Shown in pieces: positions 7,717 to 11,595 of a stretch of 11,595 nt of DNA. The position numbers and the translations under genes are program-made. Under the pieces are notes generated by a model. It was not told where the DNA came from, did no database searches, and worked only from the letters and a program-made list of their open reading frames with translations. The DNA lies in the NCBI GenBank assembly GCA_028717405.1, contig JAQUNY010000036.1:1-11595 (forward strand), given 5' to 3'. The stretch's first letter is position 1. Each line of letters starts with the position of its first letter. This stretch comes from Eubacteriales bacterium. GTDB lineage: Bacteria > Bacillota > Clostridia > JAQUNY01.

Positions 7717-8058
7717 AGAGTTCAAGCGTCTGTTTGCATTTATATACTCAACTTTCCCAGGCTAATAACTGGGTGTGAATCATCAGCAATCAGTGCATAT
7801 AAGAACTCCGCATCGTCGAAAAACATAGTGTCAATTCGTCGAAAAACACAGAACACAACCGTCGAAAAAGCTTGACTGAGTAAACTATATTCTGTTATGC
7901 AAAAGGCCGGATGGTGTGTTTGTTGTACCTGTCACGGCGCTCAAATATTAGCTCATAAGATCGGGCGTTTGAGAAAACAGGTTGTTCCACGGTTCCTGAC
8001 AAGTGGCTACTGCCACAACGGAATCGCAGCTCCGCCGCAGCGGAATATGCAATTATTT
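7717..8058. other. Intergenic region between the cassette and a convergent ATPase gene
   Basis: This 342-bp gap separates the end of the SNF2 gene from the end of the minus-strand ATPase gene. It holds three CGTCGAAAAA repeats and three short hairpins: CCCAG/CTGGG at 7756-7773, GTGGC/GCCAC at 8003-8016, and TCCGC/GCGGA at 8031-8044. None is followed at once by a T-run on either strand, so I cannot call a rho-independent terminator. On the minus strand, positions 8046-7896 read open to a TAA at 7895-7897, with a coding-like end (YELIFERRDRYNKHTIRPFA). This could be the tail of a decayed gene, possibly from an insertion element, but I do not recognise the family. Confidence 0.4.
7814..7870 (+). 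repeat. Three CGTCGAAAAA direct repeats at exact 23-bp period
   Basis: CGTCGAAAAA starts at 7814, 7837 and 7860, so both steps are 23 bp. The first two copies extend to CGTCGAAAAACA; the sequence between copies is not conserved. Evenly spaced short repeats on the same DNA face suggest a multimeric protein-binding site. One candidate is the set of repeated transposase sites found near the ends of IS21-family elements. A variant of the TGNCGAA Spo0A box is a weaker alternative, since the first base does not match. Confidence 0.6.
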
Positions 8059-9381
8059 TTAATATTTGCCAAGCAACCATTCGACAAGGCTGATTAACTT
8101 GATTCCATCATACGAGTCAGATAGATCCTTCTCATATGAAAGCACTATCTTATCATAGCTGTCAGATATTTTTTTCAATGGTTTAAGCTCGCGGTCCCTT
8201 ACTGATTCCAACGACATTGATTCCGTCACCTGAATATATAACACATCATTCGGTTTCGTAGCCCTGAAATCCACTTCCAGGTTATCAACTTTACCTATAG
8301 TAACATTGTACCCTCTCCTAAGGAGCTCAAAGTACACTATATTTTCAAGCACATGTCCTCTATCAACATCCCTGAATCCGAGAAGATAGTTTCTAAATCC
8401 AATATCCGCTATATAAAATTTGCTTTGAGTCTTAAGCAGCTCTTTCCCTTTAATATCAAAGCGTTTTGCCTCATAGAAGAAATATGCCTGCATTAGTGCA
8501 AAAATATAATCCTGTATTGTATGCACTCCGGGATTACCCTTACGGCTTTCATCTTTAAGCATTCCTGAGCTCACAAGCGTATTCGCTATGGACGTATAGG
8601 AACACATATTGCCTACATTATCAGCAAGGAATGTCGTCAGTTTTTCCAATAGCACCTGATCAGTTATTTTCCTAAGACCGAAGCGCTTATCCCTCTGCAA
8701 AATGTCTTTGACGATAACTGTAGTGTACATGCTGTCGAGTAAGGCAAGTGCTCTATCCTGAACAAGGCCAACATCAGCCAACCCAGGCATTCCGCCAAAT
8801 CTCAGGTAGGCATCAAACACTTCCTTTATTTCATAGCTTTCGCCAGATGTATCAAATACTTTTTTCCTTGTTCCACCCAACGCGCTCTTCGAATCTTTTA
8901 TTCCAAAACTATGGAAATAAAGGAACTCGCTAAAAGAAAGCGGCAGCATTTTTATTTCAACATATCTGCCGGACAGATACGTTGAATATTCAGAAGAAAG
9001 CAAATAGGCATTAGAACCTGTGATATAAATATCACAGTCCATGTCTACACGAAAAGCATTCACCGCGTTTTCCCATCCAACGACTCGTTGAAGTTCGTCA
9101 AAGAAGAGATATTTCCTCTTTCCGGGAATCACTTGTTCTTTGACATACTCATAGAAAGAGCCTTCTGTCATGCCACTAAAATCATGAGATTCAAAATTCA
9201 TCTTTAGTATCTGGGCATCCGGAATACCTTCGTTTTTCAGATGTTCTATCATCAAATCTAAAAGTTTGGATTTCCCACAGCGGCGTATACCGGTTATTAC
9301 CTTTACTTGTTCTGTATCCTGAAAAGCTATCAATCGGTTCAGGTACACATCTCTTCTCTTTAAGCTTTGGTTCTGAATCAT
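8059..9381 (-). CDS. AAA_14/DUF4143-type ATPase with degenerate nuclease motif (second copy)
   Basis: The protein has 440 residues, starting at the ATG complementary to 9379-9381. AGAGGAGAG (9387-9395) is a strong RBS five bases upstream. The N-terminal ATPase has Walker A GIRRCGKS (31-38), Walker B YLFFDELQ (D95/E96), and ITGSNAYLL as sensor region followed by LSGRYVEIKMLPLSFSEFL. RFGGMPGLADV marks the middle region. The DUF4143 C-terminus keeps LEVDF (E369, D371), but the usual E-x-K is YIQVTES (Q384, T386), so nuclease activity is doubtful. It belongs to a different subfamily (RRCGK, SNAYLL) from the other two ATPases in the window (GAR-type P-loop). It is transcribed alone, convergent with the cassette. 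The promoter is overlaid by three identical repeats, suggesting autoregulation or repression. Function is unknown. Confidence 0.88.
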   Translation of the reverse strand: MIQNQSLKRRDVYLNRLIAFQDTEQVKVITGIRRCGKSKLLDLMIEHLKNEGIPDAQILKMNFESHDFSGMTEGSFYEYVKEQVIPGKRKYLFFDELQRVVGWENAVNAFRVDMDCDIYITGSNAYLLSSEYSTYLSGRYVEIKMLPLSFSEFLYFHSFGIKDSKSALGGTRKKVFDTSGESYEIKEVFDAYLRFGGMPGLADVGLVQDRALALLDSMYTTVIVKDILQRDKRFGLRKITDQVLLEKLTTFLADNVGNMCSYTSIANTLVSSGMLKDESRKGNPGVHTIQDYIFALMQAYFFYEAKRFDIKGKELLKTQSKFYIADIGFRNYLLGFRDVDRGHVLENIVYFELLRRGYNVTIGKVDNLEVDFRATKPNDVLYIQVTESMSLESVRDRELKPLKKISDSYDKIVLSYEKDLSDSYDGIKLISLVEWLLGKY

Positions 9382-9410
9382 GATAACTCTCCTCTACTCT
9401 CGATGTCCAG

Positions 9411-9439
9411 ATTGTAGCATAAACTTTTAATAAAATCAA
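9411..9439 (-). promoter_or_regulatory. Promoter of the second DUF4143 ATPase
   Basis: Read on the minus strand: TTGATT (complement of 9434-9439), a 17-bp spacer ending in TGC, then TACAAT (complement of 9411-9416). This is a good match to a vegetative promoter with an extended -10. Transcription would start near 9404, leaving a leader of about 23 nt before the ATG. The AGCATAAACT operator-like repeats overlap both boxes. Confidence 0.6.
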
Positions 9440-9464
9440 GTTTATGCTGCTTATAGCATAAACT
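9416..9464. promoter_or_regulatory. Operator-like triple repeat AGCATAAACT over the ATPase promoter
   Basis: AGCATAAACTT (9416-9426) and its perfect reverse complement AAGTTTATGCT (9438-9448) flank 11 bp, and a third copy AGCATAAACT (9455-9464) follows in the first orientation. The inner pair covers the spacer and edges of the -35 and -10 boxes, the classic position for a repressor site. The repressor is unidentified. Confidence 0.6.
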
Positions 9465-9530
9465 ATTCATAATAAAGAATTTGTGCTGCGCTCCTTTTTC
9501 TTCATGACATTATTGCTTACATTTCCCGTC

Positions 9531-9668
9531 TGAACTACACTACCGGCTAAAGCCGGTAGGTTCCTTCGCCGACTATAAGTCGGCTTAAGAATTTTCTATG
9601 CCGAAACTGTCATCCTTCTGGGGGGCCGGTTGGACCTGCCAGGCTAACATCCTTCTGGATAATGACAG
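9531..9668 (-). mobile_element. Possible IS200/IS605-type element end (remnant)
   Basis: Two compact hairpins sit side by side: CTACCGGC-TAAA-GCCGGTAG (9540-9559) and GCCGACT-ATA-AGTCGGC (9568-9584). Read on the minus strand they are preceded by an open coding-like tail and followed by GTGTAGTTCA, an arrangement reminiscent of the right end of a tnpB-carrying IS200/IS605 element, where subterminal hairpins are recognised by the Y1 transposase. No transposase or intact TnpB is present, so this would be a decayed end only. The assignment rests on resemblance and is uncertain. Confidence 0.3.
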
Positions 9669-9776
9669 AAAAGACAGGGCCCTTGAGATTATTGAACAGG
9701 GAACGGCAATTGATGGAATCATCAGCTGAGGCTGACAATTTGGAACTTTTCTATCAGAATACCGAGCTGGTCTACA

Positions 9777-9816
9777 GACTGCATTCTGCGGCGTGCAACG
9801 GCCGCAGAATGCAGTC
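9777..9816. repeat. Perfect 16-bp inverted repeat (strong hairpin)
   Basis: GACTGCATTCTGCGGC (9777-9792) is perfectly complementary to GCCGCAGAATGCAGTC (9801-9816) across an 8-nt loop. The stem is GC-rich compared with its surroundings. It lies about 130 bp before the third ATPase gene. No T-run follows on either strand, so it is not a standard terminator; a terminator-like role without U-tract, a structured RNA, or a mobile-element end are all possible. Confidence 0.7.
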
Positions 9817-9850
9817 AGGCATTTGAGAAAACAAAAAAGCTTTGGCTAAA

Positions 9851-9933
9851 TTGCGCATTATCCGATATTTTTACATATATCATCTTGCGTATAATACGAT
9901 ATTATATTAAAATACAAAGTGCGTATTCTATAT
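9851..9933 (+). promoter_or_regulatory. Promoter region of the third ATPase with three TGCGYAT repeats at 34-bp period
   Basis: TTGCGCATTATCCGATATT (9851-9869) and TTGCGTATAATACGATATT (9885-9903) agree at 16 of 19 positions. A third, weaker copy begins GTGCGTAT at 9919; both steps are exactly 34 bp. The middle copy contains the palindrome CGTATAATACG (9888-9898). A possible promoter is TTGCGT (9885-9890), 17 bp, TAAAAT (9908-9913). An alternative is TTTACA (9870-9875) with TATAAT (9890-9895), whose 14-bp spacing is short. The repeats overlap either promoter, so they look like operators. Confidence 0.45.
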
Positions 9934-9946
9934 AGGAGGCAGCTTA

Positions 9947-11305
9947 ATGGAAATAAAAAGAAAGATTTATACTAAAATTTATGATTGGAAAGAGACAGCA
10001 AACGGAAGCAAAGCTTTATTGATTGAAGGCGCAAGACGAATCGGTAAATCTACCATTGCCGAAGAATTCGGAAAAAATGAATATAAATCATATATTTTGA
10101 TTGATTTTAACAATGCAACTAAAAAAGTCTTCGACTTATTTGACAATATTAATGAGCTTGATATTTTATTCCAATCGCTCTCTTTGGAATACAACACCAG
10201 ATTGTATCGCAGAGAAAGTTTGATTATTTTTGATGAAATTCAGAAATTTCCAAAAGCGCGTGAGGCGATAAAGTACCTCGTTGCAGACGGTAGATATGAT
10301 TTTTTGGAAACAGGTTCACTTATTTCAATCAAAGAGAATGTTGCGGGAATCACCATTCCTTCCGAAGAGCGAAAACTGAAAATGTATCCACTTGACTTTG
10401 AGGAATTTGCAACTTACTTCGGCGAAGATTTGCTTCTTGACTATATCTCGGATTGTTTTAAGAAAAGGGAACCACTCGAGAGATCAATGCATAACAAAGC
10501 ATTGCGTCTGTTTAAAGAATATTTACTTGTCGGTGGAATGCCGCAGGCGGTTCTTGCCTATAAAAACGGCGAACGGGATTTTGCTCTTGCAGATATTGAA
10601 AAGAGAGATATTTTGAATTTATACCGTAACGACATCAAAAAATCAGCTAAGCGATACAATTCGAAAATATCTGCAATTTTTGATAATATACCGGCATATT
10701 TGTCTACCCACGAGAAAAAAATAGTTCTCAGTGATATTGAAACAGGCGCAACTTATGACAGATATGATGAGCCACTTTTCTGGCTTGACGACTCGATGAT
10801 ATGTAATCCATGCTATAAATGCAATGACCCTAATACAGGATTTGCACTCAACAAGAATGACTCTGCAGTAAAATGTTATCTTGGTGATACGGGTCTTCTT
10901 GTCAGTCTTGCGTTCAGTGAAAACGAGCTTACCGAAAACAACCTTTATAAGCAGATTATGGACGGAAAATTATCTATAAATCAAGGTATGTTATATGAAA
11001 ATGCAATAGCGCAGATGATAACTGCAAAAGAAAAGAAATTATATTTCTATACAAGGTACAACAAAGATAAACATCGCAATGATATTGAAATTGATTTTTT
11101 GCTTTCAAATAACAGTAAAACAAATTTCAAGATTATGCCTATTGAGGTGAAATCTTCACAGAATTATTCAACAACATCTCTCGGTAGATTCAGTAACATT
11201 TATAAAAACAGAATTGGGGGATCATTTATAATTCATCCGAAGGATTTTTCGGTTTCAAATGGAATTGTTAAGATGCCCCCGTATATGTTTTTCGCTGCAT
11301 TTTAA
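9947..11305 (+). CDS. AAA_14/DUF4143-type ATPase with intact nuclease-like motif (third copy)
   Basis: The protein has 452 residues from ATG 9947; AGGAGG (9934-9939) lies seven bases upstream. Walker A is GARRIGKS (28-35), Walker B LIIFDEIQ (D96/E97), and ETGSLISI the sensor-like strand. KMYPLDFEEFATYFGED and YLLVGGMPQAV match the equivalent segments of the first ATPase (MYPMDIEEFL, YLVVGGMPDCV), so these two are paralogues of one subfamily. The C-terminal DUF4143 region has IEIDFLL (E381, D383) and MPIEVKSS (E400, K402), an apparently complete PD-(D/E)XK-like set. Residues 290-310 contain three cysteines around CNPCYKCNDP that could bind metal, but this is not a recognised finger. The gene looks more AT-rich than the cassette. 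It is probably monocistronic with its own repeat-bearing promoter. The cellular role is unknown. Confidence 0.88.
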   Translation: MEIKRKIYTKIYDWKETANGSKALLIEGARRIGKSTIAEEFGKNEYKSYILIDFNNATKKVFDLFDNINELDILFQSLSLEYNTRLYRRESLIIFDEIQKFPKAREAIKYLVADGRYDFLETGSLISIKENVAGITIPSEERKLKMYPLDFEEFATYFGEDLLLDYISDCFKKREPLERSMHNKALRLFKEYLLVGGMPQAVLAYKNGERDFALADIEKRDILNLYRNDIKKSAKRYNSKISAIFDNIPAYLSTHEKKIVLSDIETGATYDRYDEPLFWLDDSMICNPCYKCNDPNTGFALNKNDSAVKCYLGDTGLLVSLAFSENELTENNLYKQIMDGKLSINQGMLYENAIAQMITAKEKKLYFYTRYNKDKHRNDIEIDFLLSNNSKTNFKIMPIEVKSSQNYSTTSLGRFSNIYKNRIGGSFIIHPKDFSVSNGIVKMPPYMFFAAF

Positions 11306-11595
11306 ACTATTGTTAATCCAGCAGTTTGGCCCTTGGCATAATTTTACATCATCATCGCCATTTACGCTATAAATATTGCCACAATATTTCCTATTTGGTA
11401 TTAATTGTCATGTTTAACCATGGACTTCCCCCATTCCCCCGTCCTGCTTATTCAGTATTAAATTTCAGCTCTGCTTACCCGGTATCAAAGATTAGCTTCC
11501 GGTCATACTTAAACAGATATAGTGAATATTACGCGGTGGCAGATGCGTGAATATTACGCGGTGGCAGAGCCACCCAATCTCCTGAAATAGAGCCA
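11306..11595. other. Non-coding right edge with repeat motifs
   Basis: No credible gene is seen after the third ATPase. The region holds two TTCCCCC units eight bases apart (near 11426-11440), two CTGCTTA copies 27 bp apart (11444 and 11471), and a tandem repeat plus hairpin near the edge. This density of short repeats suggests the margin of an insertion element that continues beyond the window, but no transposase sequence is visible to confirm it. Confidence 0.4.
11522..11568 (+). repeat. Tandem 22-bp direct repeat at 25-bp period
   Basis: A 22-bp unit beginning GTGAATATTACGCGG and ending TGGCAGA occurs at 11522-11543 and again, identically, at 11547-11568, separated by TGC. The second copy runs into the hairpin GGTGGC-AGA-GCCACC (11560-11574). 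Such repeats with a hairpin at the end are seen at transposase-binding ends; no element can be named from this window. Confidence 0.7.

Larger units (their letters stand above)
9470..9946. other. Non-coding region rich in hairpins and repeats between two divergent ATPase genes
   Basis: About 480 bp with no convincing gene. In order it holds a T-rich stretch, two adjacent GC-rich hairpins (9540-9584), a stem enclosing a repeated 11-mer (9607-9668), a perfect 16-bp hairpin (9777-9816), and the promoter region of the next gene. Two short open frames exist: ATG 9598 to TGA 9729 (43 codons, containing ILLDNDRKDRALEIIEQGTA) and ATG 9662 to TGA 9826 (54 codons). Neither has a ribosome binding site and I recognise neither product; they may be scraps of an older coding sequence. 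Confidence 0.45.

Noticed and set aside
7756..7773. Terminator after the helicase gene (CCCAG/CTGGG)
   Set aside because: The 5-bp stem has an 8-nt loop and no T-run follows, so it is too weak to call.
7814..7870. A CRISPR array
   Set aside because: The repeated core is only 10-12 bp, the intervals are about 12 bp, and there are three units with no cas genes.
8031..8044. Terminator hairpin (TCCGC/GCGGA) between convergent genes
   Set aside because: The stem is short and no immediate T-run follows on either strand; a T-rich stretch on the plus strand begins too far downstream.
7897..8097. A 66-codon plus-strand cysteine-rich gene
   Set aside because: It lacks a ribosome binding site and runs into the end of the convergent ATPase gene; the minus-strand reading is more coding-like.
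11326..11550. A 74-codon plus-strand gene after the third ATPase
   Set aside because: There is no ribosome binding site, the composition is unlike a protein, and the end is made of the tandem repeat.

Overview
The window looks like an accessory island in an AT-rich, low-GC Gram-positive genome, most likely a polysaccharide-degrading member of the Clostridia. The evidence is strong AGGAGG-type ribosome binding sites, vegetative -35/-10 promoters several of which carry TGn extensions, GTG starts, and a secreted-type GH26 mannanase module at the left edge. No rRNA, tRNA, CRISPR array or complete insertion sequence is visible.

Layout. (1) Positions 1-1317 hold the 3' part of a GH26 beta-mannanase-like gene, cut by the window edge. 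(2) Positions 1468-2763 hold a first AAA_14/DUF4143-type ATPase with a C-terminal PD-(D/E)XK-like motif. (3) Positions 2879-7716 hold a four-gene co-directional cassette behind a clear extended -10 promoter: protein A (271 aa, helical with a probable winged-helix C-terminus), protein B (325 aa), protein C (481 aa, BrxC/BrxD-family P-loop ATPase) and protein D (491 aa, SNF2 helicase). B can be aligned by eye along the length of C but lacks the Walker A lysine and the Walker B glutamate, so it looks like a pseudo-ATPase partner of C. (4) Positions 7717-8058 are intergenic, with three CGTCGAAAAA repeats at exactly 23-bp spacing. (5) Positions 8059-9381 (minus strand) hold a second DUF4143-type ATPase of a different subfamily, whose promoter is covered by three copies of AGCATAAACT. 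(6) Positions 9396-9946 are non-coding and contain GC-rich hairpins resembling an IS200/IS605 end, a perfect 16-bp hairpin, and TGCGYAT repeats at 34-bp spacing. (7) Positions 9947-11305 hold a third DUF4143-type ATPase. (8) Positions 11306-11595 are non-coding with a 25-bp tandem repeat at the right edge.

Interpretation. The A-B-C-D cassette is the most interesting part. BrxC/BrxD-family ATPases and SNF2 helicases both occur in anti-phage systems (BREX, Pgl, DISARM-like loci), but no PglZ phosphatase, PglX methyltransferase, DrmB or nuclease partner is present here. I infer a compact DNA-surveillance or defence-like complex: an ATPase/pseudo-ATPase pair, a DNA translocase and a small DNA-binding-like subunit. 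It is flanked by three DUF4143 ATPases and by repeat debris typical of a mobile-element-rich island. The function is not proven by sequence alone.
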